Shown in pieces: positions 1 to 4,445 of a stretch of 6,390 bases of DNA. The notes below the pieces were generated by a model, which had not been told where the DNA came from, did not search any database, and saw only the letters and a program-made list of their open reading frames with translations. Source of the DNA: a bacterium (lineage in GTDB: Bacteria; Patescibacteriota; Minisyncoccia; Phycocordibacterales; UBA2100); contig JAUYLR010000068.1 in NCBI GenBank assembly GCA_030698935.1, positions 1 through 6,390 of the forward strand, written 5' to 3'. Within the stretch, counting starts at the first letter, position 1, and the number at the start of each line of letters is the position of its first letter. The position numbers were made by a program, and so were the translations under genes.

Positions 1-2
1 CG

Positions 3-587
3 ATTCCCGTCTATCTGGATTCTCCGCTTGCCATTCGCATCACAGAAATCTTCCGGCGGTATAAAACCCTCATGACTCCCACCGCGCAGGAATATTTTGC
101 ACAGGGAAATGACCCCTTTGATTTCCCCGGGCTTACCTTGACGGAAGATACCGTTGCGTCAAACCGTATCCATAAATCGCCGAACCCGTAAATCATCATC
201 GCCGGCGCGGGGATGTCGCTTGGAGGCCGTATCCGTAGGCACGAAAAACGCTATCTTGGGGATAATCACACGACGGTTCTTTTCGTCGGGTATCAGGCGC
301 CGGGGTCTTTGGGGCGCCGGATTCAAGAAGGCGAGAAACGGGTGGAAATTGACGGCGAGCACATCACCGTTCGCGCCCGTATTGAAACGGTGACGGGATA
401 TTCGGGACACAAAGACAGGGACGGACTTTTGGAATTCGCGAACAGCGCCGCGGGTACGCTTGAGAAAGTGTTTGTCACGATGGGAGAGCCGAAATCGTCC
501 TTTTTTCTCGCACAGCGTCTGAAAGACTATCTGAATGTGGAGGCAATCGTTCCCGAAGCGGGACAATCTTTCCCATTGAATTGGTAA
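3..587 (+). pseudogene. β-CASP metallo-β-lactamase-fold ribonuclease, C-terminal part, interrupted by in-frame TAA
   Basis: This is the 3' part of a β-CASP RNase of the COG1236/RNase J-like superfamily, zinc-dependent enzymes that cut or degrade RNA. The 5' end, with the HxHxDH zinc motif, lies outside the window. Frame 3 reads as one family-like protein: β-CASP motif A (VYLDSPLA, Asp6 of the visible part), then the region SPNP-stop-IIIAGAGM, then motif B (GGRIRRHEKRYL), the core VGYQAPGSLGRRIQEGEK, and motif C (GYSGHKDRDGLL). It ends in the usual short tail VEAIVPEAG...LNW. The single break is TAA at 189-191, where I expect Lys in this family, so AAA to TAA is one substitution. The 131 codons after it are intact and well conserved, so the lesion is very recent, an assembly or read error, or suppressed. 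The family assignment is firm, but whether the gene is functional is not. Confidence 0.85.
213..587 (+). CDS. Downstream fragment of the β-CASP ribonuclease (possible re-start)
   Basis: This is the open stretch after the TAA, from the first in-frame ATG to the natural stop (124 aa). It holds β-CASP motif B (Arg/His-rich GGRIRRHEKRYL) and motif C (YSGHKDRDG), plus the C-terminal region MGEPKSSFFLAQRLKDYL. It lacks motif A and the metal-binding half, so alone it should not be an active nuclease. Only a GGGG run directly abuts the ATG, and no proper Shine-Dalgarno sequence is seen, so independent translation is doubtful. A gene caller would probably list it as a separate short protein. I regard it as part of the interrupted gene described for 3-587. 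Confidence 0.5.
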   Translation: MSLGGRIRRHEKRYLGDNHTTVLFVGYQAPGSLGRRIQEGEKRVEIDGEHITVRARIETVTGYSGHKDRDGLLEFANSAAGTLEKVFVTMGEPKSSFFLAQRLKDYLNVEAIVPEAGQSFPLNW

Positions 588-608
588 CGCGTTTTGAAAT
601 GCTATAAT
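581..608 (+). promoter_or_regulatory. Candidate extended -10 promoter for the SLOG-family gene
   Basis: The perfect -10 hexamer TATAAT lies at 603-608, with the extended TG at 600-601. A 16-nt spacer separates it from TTGGTA at 581-586 (4/6 to TTGACA). The -35 overlaps the stop region of the upstream RNase. Transcription should start near 615, which places the ATG at 607 inside the promoter. Confidence 0.6.
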
Positions 609-618
609 GGCCGCTACA

Positions 619-1305
619 ATGTCCCGCAATAAATTCATTAATCCAAGACATCTCGCACAGCCCGGCACCTTTTGCCGGCTGCCCTCCGGGTACGGGGTTG
701 TGAAAGTCTGCGTTTCAGGCGCAGCGGAGACAGGGCATTGCGGTCTGGATGCCTTTGATAAGGCGAGAGAGGTCGGGCGCGAAATAGCGCGGCAGGGCGG
801 CATTATTACCACAGGCGCCACCACCGGATTCCCCCTCTATGCGGCGATGGGAGCAAAAGACGAAAGCGGCTTTTCCATAGGCTTCTCGCCGGCTTCAACC
901 GAGCGCGAGCACGTGGAGACGTACAAGCTTCCGCTGGAATATATAGATGTCATGGTGTACACGGGATTCGGATATGCGGGAAGGGATTTACTGCTCGTGC
1001 GTTCATCAGATGCGGTGGTCATCGGTTGCGGGCGCATCGGCACCCTAAATGAGTTCTCCATTGCTTTTGAAGACCGCCGGCCGTTGGGCATTTTGGAAGG
1101 TTCTTGGGACACCGACGAGCTTCTGAAACACTTTATAGATTCTTCGCATCGCCCAAACGACAGAATTATATTTGAATCGGACCCGAAAGCACTCGTTGAA
1201 CAGCTTGTGGAAATGGCGTTGAAGGACAAGGTGGAGACGAACCTCGTCTATGACAACCACGATGGATGGGGTGGGACGGGGAAGAACGACCAGGTAATAC
1301 TGTAA
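619..1305 (+). CDS. LOG/SLOG-family Rossmann nucleotide-binding protein
   Basis: This is a 228-aa protein of the LOG/SLOG (lysine-decarboxylase-like, DprA-like) Rossmann superfamily. Members bind nucleotides or nucleotide-derived ligands, and some release cytokinin bases from their ribotides; the function here is unknown. Visible signatures are a first β-strand and loop CVSGAAETGHC (31-41), GGIITTGATTGFP (60-72), and the block GYAGRDLLLVRSSDAVV followed by GCGRIGTLNEFSIAFE (136-151). The last is a variant of the family's PGGxGTxxE motif, with the Glu kept at 145. I prefer ATG 619 over ATG 607 because the latter lies inside the TATAAT box. With transcription starting near 615 the mRNA would be almost leaderless, and no Shine-Dalgarno sequence is visible. 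GTG at 700, just before KVCVSGAA, is a less likely later start. The gene is followed by a perfect bidirectional terminator. The family call is fairly firm and the biochemical role is open. Confidence 0.8.
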   Translation: MSRNKFINPRHLAQPGTFCRLPSGYGVVKVCVSGAAETGHCGLDAFDKAREVGREIARQGGIITTGATTGFPLYAAMGAKDESGFSIGFSPASTEREHVETYKLPLEYIDVMVYTGFGYAGRDLLLVRSSDAVVIGCGRIGTLNEFSIAFEDRRPLGILEGSWDTDELLKHFIDSSHRPNDRIIFESDPKALVEQLVEMALKDKVETNLVYDNHDGWGGTGKNDQVIL

Positions 1306-1308
1306 ACA

Positions 1309-1343
1309 GTATCATGTATCCAGTATCTCGTATCTTGTATAGA
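1309..1343. repeat. Five-unit degenerate heptamer tandem array (GTATCNN)
   Basis: Five contiguous 7-bp units read GTATCAT, GTATCCA, GTATCTC, GTATCTT and GTATAGA. The array begins four bases after the stop of the SLOG gene and lies before the terminator. The period is exactly 7 with no indels; GTAT is kept in all five and GTATC in four. Confidence 0.85.
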
Positions 1344-1359
1344 ACACGAAGAAACCATT

Positions 1360-1392
1360 AAGAAAAATCCGGGCTCATCCCGGATTTTTCTT
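1360..1392. terminator. Bidirectional intrinsic terminator between converging genes
   Basis: A perfect 14-bp inverted repeat (AAGAAAAATCCGGG at 1360-1373, its complement at 1379-1392) flanks a 5-nt loop. The GC-rich top (ATCCGGG) and the A/T-rich base give an oligo-U tail on either strand. It can end both the (+) SLOG transcript and the (-) ribosomal transcript. Its right arm touches the last base of the rplT stop codon. Confidence 0.9.
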
Positions 1393-1739
1393 TAGGCTTT
1401 CAGTTGTTGCGTGAGGCGTTCAAACGTCGCCGGGTAATCTTTTGCGAGCGCGGAGAGCGACTTGCGGTCCAGTCCGATTTTCTTCTTCTTCAGCTCGCCG
1501 ATGAGTTTTGAGTATGAAAACCCTAAGTTGCGGCTCGCGGCGTTAATACGCAGAGTCCATAGGTGGCGATACTCCCGTTTTTTGGTACGACGGTCTCTGA
1601 ATGCTGATGTCCCTGCGTGGGCAATGGCCTCTTTTGCGACACGCTCTTTTGTGGAGCGGCCAAAACGGTAGCCTTTCACCTGCGAAAGGATATTCCGGCG
1701 CCTTTTCAATTTTGTGACTCCTCTCTTTACTCGGGACAT
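1392..1739 (-). CDS. rplT: 50S ribosomal protein L20
   Basis: This is a 115-aa full-length L20, an early-assembly 23S rRNA-binding protein of the large subunit and, in many bacteria, the repressor of its own operon. The N-terminus MSRVKRGVTKLKRRRNILSQ is the basic extended tail that threads into rRNA. The core FRDRRTKKREYRHLWTLRINAASRNLGFSYSKLI matches the family signature (RDRR..KR..R.LW..RINAA), and LDRKSLSALAKDYPATF is the C-terminal globular domain that contacts rRNA. It is the last gene of infC-rpmI-rplT, 49 nt after rpmI. That spacer is mostly a heptamer tandem array, and no Shine-Dalgarno sequence precedes the ATG. A terminator directly follows. L20 is the obvious candidate ligand for the two leader RNAs upstream of infC and rpmI. 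Confidence 0.97.
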   Translation of the reverse strand: MSRVKRGVTKLKRRRNILSQVKGYRFGRSTKERVAKEAIAHAGTSAFRDRRTKKREYRHLWTLRINAASRNLGFSYSKLIGELKKKKIGLDRKSLSALAKDYPATFERLTQQLKA

Positions 1740-1745
1740 AAGAAA

Positions 1746-1780
1746 TAGGTTATAGGTGTTAGGTTATAGGTGATAGTGAG
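1746..1780. repeat. Five-unit degenerate heptamer tandem array (TAGGTKN) in the rpmI-rplT spacer
   Basis: On the (+) strand five contiguous 7-bp units read TAGGTTA, TAGGTGT, TAGGTTA, TAGGTGA and TAGTGAG. The array fills 35 of the 48-49 nt between rpmI and rplT and ends 6 nt before the rplT ATG. It therefore lies in the rplT ribosome-binding region of the mRNA, where it reads TAACCTA-like and offers no Shine-Dalgarno sequence. Confidence 0.85.
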
Positions 1781-1788
1781 AATACGAA

Positions 1789-1968
1789 TCAACTCAAATA
1801 TCTGGAGCGGTTTTTTTGCGTCATTTCAAGGGAATTCGGGTGTTTGTGATGAGTCCGTTCGGCTCCCGTGCGTTTGGCATTGAAATGATTCTGCCCCGGC
1901 GCGCGAGAAAGAATTTTGCCCTTCCGGGTGACGCGAAGGCGCTTGGCATATGACTTGTTGGTCTTCAT
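1789..1968 (-). CDS. rpmI: 50S ribosomal protein L35
   Basis: This is a 59-aa large-subunit protein, shorter than the usual ~64 aa and easy to miss. The N-terminus MKTNKSYAKRLRVTRKGKIL matches the L35 pattern (K.K...AAKRFK.T..GKi.R), with the family's basic, His-rich middle (NHFNAKRTGAERTHHKH). The C-terminus ends RSRYLS before a TGA. Context supports the call, since it lies exactly between infC and rplT in the universal order. The ATG is set by the structured leader: the sequence ACGGG-ATG is identical to that before infC, and the 3' arm of the leader stem abuts the start codon. There is no purine-rich Shine-Dalgarno sequence. A separate promoter candidate lies at 2132-2160, so rpmI-rplT may be transcribed independently of infC. 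Confidence 0.93.
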   Translation of the reverse strand: MKTNKSYAKRLRVTRKGKILSRAPGQNHFNAKRTGAERTHHKHPNSLEMTQKNRSRYLS

Positions 1969-2086
1969 CCCGTTAGAAGTAGGAAGCTTGTGCTTCCGAC
2001 TCGTTATCAGCTCTTGTAATTATTCGACGCACAGTCTTGTAAACATGACTCCCGTGAAGGTTACAACTTCCGCAACTTCTAACGGG
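1969..2086 (-). promoter_or_regulatory. Structured leader RNA upstream of rpmI (L20-type leader candidate, copy A)
   Basis: In the mRNA sense (minus strand) the leader opens with CCCGTTAGAAGT (2086-2075) and closes with ACTTCTAACGGG (1980-1969), a perfect 12-bp long-range stem. T2088/T1968-side pairs extend it through the A and U of the AUG, giving 14 bp. Inside the 3' arm is a local hairpin GGAAGC-ACAA-GCTTCC (1997-1982). Near the 5' arm is a second GGAAG (2071-2067), which could pair with the same CTTCC and extend the long stem beyond an internal loop. A further 6-bp stem pairs 2061-2066 with 2037-2042. Length is 118 nt. The same architecture precedes infC with a compensatory change, which supports a selected RNA structure. 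L20 as ligand is an inference from the operon. Confidence 0.75.
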
Positions 2087-2105
2087 ATTCATGGTACCTA
2101 GAGAA

Positions 2106-2126
2106 ACTGGCCGTTAATTGGCCAGT
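2106..2126 (-). terminator. Hairpin between infC and rpmI (weak terminator or 5' cap hairpin)
   Basis: A perfect 7-bp inverted repeat ACTGGCC / GGCCAGT flanks a 7-nt loop, followed in the mRNA sense by TTTCTC. It could be a weak terminator for infC. The predicted start of the rpmI transcript is near 2125, so it could equally be a hairpin at the very 5' end of that mRNA. Confidence 0.45.
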
Positions 2127-2131
2127 CCAAG

Positions 2132-2160
2132 ACTATACTACCATTTACATTTTAAATCAA
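2132..2160 (-). promoter_or_regulatory. Candidate σ70-type promoter for rpmI-rplT
   Basis: On the minus strand TTGATT (2160-2155, 4/6) is followed after exactly 17 nt by TATAGT (2137-2132, 5/6). It lies in the 215-nt infC-rpmI gap, just downstream of the infC stop, and would start transcription near 2125, ahead of the rpmI leader. Confidence 0.55.
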
Positions 2161-2183
2161 TTACCGTGCGTGAACGCGGAATG

Positions 2184-2831
2184 TTACTGATCGCCCCTTT
2201 GCTCTTCCTGCAGTGTCGGGGATTTCTCGGGTGCCTTCGCCTTGTCCTCCGTCTTTGGCGAGGAGCCCTTCTTCACTATGGGGGGAGCGCCAACGCCCCG
2301 TTCCACCACGACTGAAAGCCCCTTGGGCCCTTTGCGGATCTCGTCCGCTATCTTGTATGATTCGGGGATTATCGCGAGAAACCTCTCCAAACGTTCCTTG
2401 AGGAAATTGAATTCCATGTACTTGTATCTGCCCCAGAGAAAGAGGTCTATTTTTGCGCGATGCCCCTCGCGGAGCCAAATGGCAACCTTTGAGGCCTTAA
2501 TGTGCATGTCGCGCTCCGAGGTGCCGATTTTCACTTGGGTAACCTTTGTCTCCGTCACATGGGCTTTCGCCTTCACGTCTTTCTCTTTTTTCTTTTGTTC
2601 GTACTTGAACTTGCCGTAGTCGGTGATTTTGGCGACGGGCGGGTTGGCGTTCGGCGAGATTTCAATAAGGTCCAATCCCAACTCCATCGCTTTTGCGAGA
2701 GCATCTCTCGTCTGCATGACGCCGAAGTTCTCGCCCGCGGGCCCCAAGACGCGCACCTCGCGCGCGCGGATACCCTCGTTCATGCGGACGCGCTCCTTCT
2801 CCTTTTGAGACGTGTATTTTGTGAATCCCAT
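2184..2831 (-). CDS. infC: Translation initiation factor IF-3
   Basis: This is a 215-aa IF3, which binds the 30S subunit, blocks premature 50S joining and proofreads the start codon. The N-domain begins at MNEGIRAREVRVLGPAGENFGVM (from residue 17). The diagnostic linker LDLIEISPNANPPVAKITDYGKFKYEQKKKEK lies at about 54-84, followed by the C-domain (about 94-170: KVTQVKIGTSERDMHIKASKVAIWLREG). Residues about 180-215 form a Lys/Glu/Pro-rich tail (KKGSSPKTEDKAKAPEKSP) that ordinary ~175-aa IF3 proteins lack; it should be disordered. ATG 2831 is chosen because the leader before it ends in ACGGG-ATG exactly as before rpmI. ATG at residue 17 is the alternative, closer to the classical IF3 N-terminus. 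It is first in the infC-rpmI-rplT cluster. Confidence 0.96.
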   Translation of the reverse strand: MGFTKYTSQKEKERVRMNEGIRAREVRVLGPAGENFGVMQTRDALAKAMELGLDLIEISPNANPPVAKITDYGKFKYEQKKKEKDVKAKAHVTETKVTQVKIGTSERDMHIKASKVAIWLREGHRAKIDLFLWGRYKYMEFNFLKERLERFLAIIPESYKIADEIRKGPKGLSVVVERGVGAPPIVKKGSSPKTEDKAKAPEKSPTLQEEQRGDQ

Positions 2832-2948
2832 CCCGTTAGAGGTAGGAAGCTCGCGCTTCCGAACCGAATATAAGCTTTGTTATAACTTTCATCTTTTGCA
2901 AATGTGTCTCGTACATACTACTACAGAACTTCCGTAACCTCTAACGGG
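2832..2948 (-). promoter_or_regulatory. Structured leader RNA upstream of infC (L20-type leader candidate, copy B)
   Basis: In the mRNA sense the leader opens with CCCGTTAGAGGT (2948-2937) and closes with ACCTCTAACGGG (2843-2832), a 12-bp stem whose 3' arm is directly followed by the infC ATG. An extra U-A pair (2949/2831) reaches into the AUG. The local hairpin GGAAGC-GCGA-GCTTCC (2860-2845) has a GNRA tetraloop. A second GGAAG at 2933-2929 can compete for CTTCC. Compared with the rpmI leader, the tenth stem pair is G-C instead of A-U, a clean compensatory pair, while most of the interior differs. Length is 117 nt. Confidence 0.77.
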
Positions 2949-2966
2949 ACCCATTTGTTAGGGGAG

Positions 2967-2995
2967 ATTGTAGCATTGTAGGGCGTATTTCGGAA
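2967..2995 (-). promoter_or_regulatory. Candidate extended -10 promoter for infC
   Basis: On the minus strand TACAAT (2972-2967) carries the extended-10 element TGC in front (2975-2973). A weak TTCCGA (2995-2990) lies 17 nt upstream. A second TACAAT overlaps at 2980-2975. Transcription would start near 2960, about a dozen nt before the leader stem. Confidence 0.45.
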
Positions 2996-2999
2996 GCAT

Positions 3000-3027
3000 A
3001 AAAAAACGGGCGCCTACGCAGCGCCCG
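3000..3027 (-). terminator. Rho-independent terminator of the 124-aa gene
   Basis: On the minus strand CGGGCGC (3027-3021) and GCGCCCG (3013-3007) form a 7-bp all-GC stem with a 7-nt loop, followed by seven T (3006-3000). It sits 20 bases after the stop of the upstream gene and just before the infC promoter. Confidence 0.9.
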
Positions 3028-3047
3028 CCGAACCTTCCTGGCCAGTC

Positions 3048-3422
3048 CTAGCCAGATTTACCCGCGAGGTAATCCATGATGGCGCCGAAGATGGCGCATT
3101 TTGCGAGACACATCATGAATTCCCGACCGACAACTTTCTCCGCAGGTTTCTCGAGTTGATAATCGAGTTTCAGTAAGGCGATGGTACGCCGACCCCACCA
3201 TTCTGGGATCGTTGCAACAACTCGTCCCAGTGTCTCGTCGGTCATTGCCGCGATATCCAGCATGAGGGCATTGCCGACTTCCTGATAAATACGACCCCCA
3301 TCAGGACGACCAGCCAATTCGTCCTCCATCTGGAAGATTTTCTGGCTGTGTTTTCGGCCGTACTGCCCTCCGATTTCCCGCCGGTATTCCATCCTGCGTT
3401 CCTCGGGAGTTTGCTTGCTCAT
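3048..3422 (-). CDS. Uncharacterised 124-aa protein
   Basis: I do not recognise this family. The N-terminal third is highly charged and probably helical (MSKQTPEERRMEYRREIGG, then KHSQKIFQMEDELAG). The middle is mixed (DIAAMTDETLGRVVATIPEWWGRRTIALLKLDY). The C-terminus is hydrophobic with two Cys (FMMCLAKCAIFGAIMDYLAGKSG), perhaps an amphipathic or membrane-touching helix. There is no signal peptide. The start at 3422 is set by GAGGAG at 3431-3426, four nt before the ATG, the clearest Shine-Dalgarno sequence in the window. An in-frame ATG at 3476 would add 18 residues but has no ribosome binding site. The gene is a self-contained unit, with a promoter at 3543-3571, a ~113-nt 5' UTR with two hairpins, and a strong terminator. 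Expression is therefore credible although function is unknown. Confidence 0.8.
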   Translation of the reverse strand: MSKQTPEERRMEYRREIGGQYGRKHSQKIFQMEDELAGRPDGGRIYQEVGNALMLDIAAMTDETLGRVVATIPEWWGRRTIALLKLDYQLEKPAEKVVGREFMMCLAKCAIFGAIMDYLAGKSG

Positions 3423-3488
3423 TTTCTCCTCACTTTCTTGGAGTTCCCGCTCCCACTTGGACACAAAACCAACCATGATTTTATGTAG

Positions 3489-3534
3489 GGGCTCGAGCAG
3501 AGCCCATGAACGGTACCTCGTCTACAGCGACGAG
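3489..3534 (-). promoter_or_regulatory. Two hairpins in the 5' UTR of the 124-aa gene
   Basis: Inverted repeats CTCGTC/GACGAG (3517-3522 and 3529-3534, 6-nt loop) and GGGCTC/GAGCCC (3489-3494 and 3500-3505, 5-nt loop) lie between the predicted transcription start (~3536) and the ribosome binding site. The first would sit at the 5' end of the mRNA, so it may stabilise the transcript or regulate translation. Confidence 0.45.
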
Positions 3535-3542
3535 ATGTACAT

Positions 3543-3571
3543 AAGATACAACACAAATCCATTTACGTCAA
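3543..3571 (-). promoter_or_regulatory. σ70-type promoter for the 124-aa gene
   Basis: On the minus strand TTGACG (3571-3566, 5/6) is followed after exactly 17 nt by TATCTT (3548-3543, 4/6). It lies just downstream of the thermonuclease stop at 3581 and points towards the 124-aa gene. It is one of the best-matching promoters in the window. Confidence 0.65.
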
Positions 3572-3580
3572 CTAAAAATA

Positions 3581-4438
3581 TCACGGCAAACTCTCGCACA
3601 CCTTGCCGTCGCCATCACGGTCTAATTTGTGGATGTCATTCTGGTCGCCTCCTGCCTGCGCCGCGTCCGGCGCGGCAGGCAGGCCGCAGAGTTCAAACAC
3701 ATACTGCGCCTCGGCCTGCGTTGAGAAGTCCGTGCAATCATAGGCGTTGCTCGAGCACGCATAAGAACCCGTATTGCTTATCGCTTCCGATAGGGGACGA
3801 TAAGCAACATCACTTTTTGGTGACCGTTCCGAATTTCGCCCGCATGCGGCATCCGCCCATAGCCCTTTTTGGTTTTCCCGTGCCGTCTTTTCCGCCTGCT
3901 TGAATTCTTCCTGATATTTGTACGGAAGGCCGATGGGGTAGGCATCGGCACCTGTAGACGGATTATACGTATACTCGTGTCCAAAGCCCTCGGCAATCAT
4001 CAATTTATTAAACGAAGTTCCGTCTTCCAGAAAGATGTATGCAAGTAATCTTCCATACTTATCTCGCTCTCCTTGAGAAGCATCCATCTCAATCTGCACG
4101 CTTTTTCCGGCTAGGATTTCTTTTGCTTTTTTACTCGCTTCTTCGCCGAAGCATTGAACTGGTTTTCTCGGGTCAACCGTTTCCGGCGTGTCCAATCCGA
4201 TGAGGCGGATAGTTTCGTTTTTCCCGTTTATTTCCACAACTATTGTGTCTCCGTCCACTACTTTTATGACGGGGTAGTATGTCCCCGAAATTATAGGTTC
4301 GGCATTTTGCGCACTCTCAACAGCCGCTGATTGCGCAATTGACGCGACACTTTGCAAACGTTTTGGAAGCGCGCGTCCTATCGTGAGCCCGAAAAGAGCC
4401 CCGATAACAAAAACGCCGATGAGTATCTTTCTAGACAT
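3581..4438 (-). CDS. Membrane-anchored or secreted thermonuclease with excalibur domain
   Basis: This is a 285-aa staphylococcal-nuclease-like enzyme, a Ca2+-dependent phosphodiesterase acting on DNA and RNA. Residues 4-21 are hydrophobic (KILIGVFVIGALFGLTIG), an export signal or N-terminal anchor. The SNase domain (about 54-196) keeps the catalytic set by family alignment: D64 in VDGDTI, R78 with D83, T84 and E86 in RLIGLDTPE, and R130 in DKYGRLLAY. Residues about 226-285 form an excalibur domain (YDCTDFSTQAEAQ...CG...DRDGDGKVCESLP), a Ca2+-binding module of extracellular proteins. The excalibur loop after Cys251-Gly is expanded by a palindromic insert encoding LPAAPDAAQAG. ATG 4438 is chosen because the anchor follows at once; the longer open frame upstream overlaps the divergent GNAT gene. 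TACAAT at 4451-4446 would make the mRNA leaderless. A role in scavenging external nucleic acid is inferred. Confidence 0.93.
   Translation of the reverse strand: MSRKILIGVFVIGALFGLTIGRALPKRLQSVASIAQSAAVESAQNAEPIISGTYYPVIKVVDGDTIVVEINGKNETIRLIGLDTPETVDPRKPVQCFGEEASKKAKEILAGKSVQIEMDASQGERDKYGRLLAYIFLEDGTSFNKLMIAEGFGHEYTYNPSTGADAYPIGLPYKYQEEFKQAEKTARENQKGLWADAACGRNSERSPKSDVAYRPLSEAISNTGSYACSSNAYDCTDFSTQAEAQYVFELCGLPAAPDAAQAGGDQNDIHKLDRDGDGKVCESLP
3651..3685 (-). repeat. In-frame palindromic coding insert in the thermonuclease (copy 1)
   Basis: This GC-rich near-palindrome has outer arms CCTGCCTGC (3651-3659) and GCAGGCAGG (3675-3683) and an inner GCGCCG/CGGCGC stem. In gene sense it starts GGCCTGCCTGCCGCGCC, identical for 17 nt to the insert in thrC, and ends GCGCAGGCAGG. 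The palindrome spans 33 nt, 11 codons, and encodes LPAAPDAAQAG in the excalibur loop. Confidence 0.8.
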
Positions 4439-4445
4439 AAGTTCA

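Noticed and set aside
189..191. Reassigned TAA codon
   Set aside because: TAA terminates infC, rplT and the SLOG gene, and TAG and TGA also end genes here, so a variant code does not explain the in-frame stop.
159..824. 221-codon open frame on the minus strand
   Set aside because: It lies antisense to the β-CASP RNase and the SLOG gene, both of which have clear family motifs. Its product is Arg/Pro-rich with no recognisable domain.
1309..1780. CRISPR array
   Set aside because: The tandem units are 7 bp without spacers, so these are simple degenerate tandem repeats.
2119..3048. Shared 10-mer TGGCCAGTCC at 2119-2128 and 3039-3048
   Set aside because: It is short and sits in different contexts (the infC-rpmI hairpin and the end of the 124-aa gene). 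It is plausibly chance.
3423..3476. 18-residue N-terminal extension of the 124-aa protein from ATG 3476
   Set aside because: There is no ribosome binding site before 3476, whereas GAGGAG sits four nt before ATG 3422. It remains possible but less likely.
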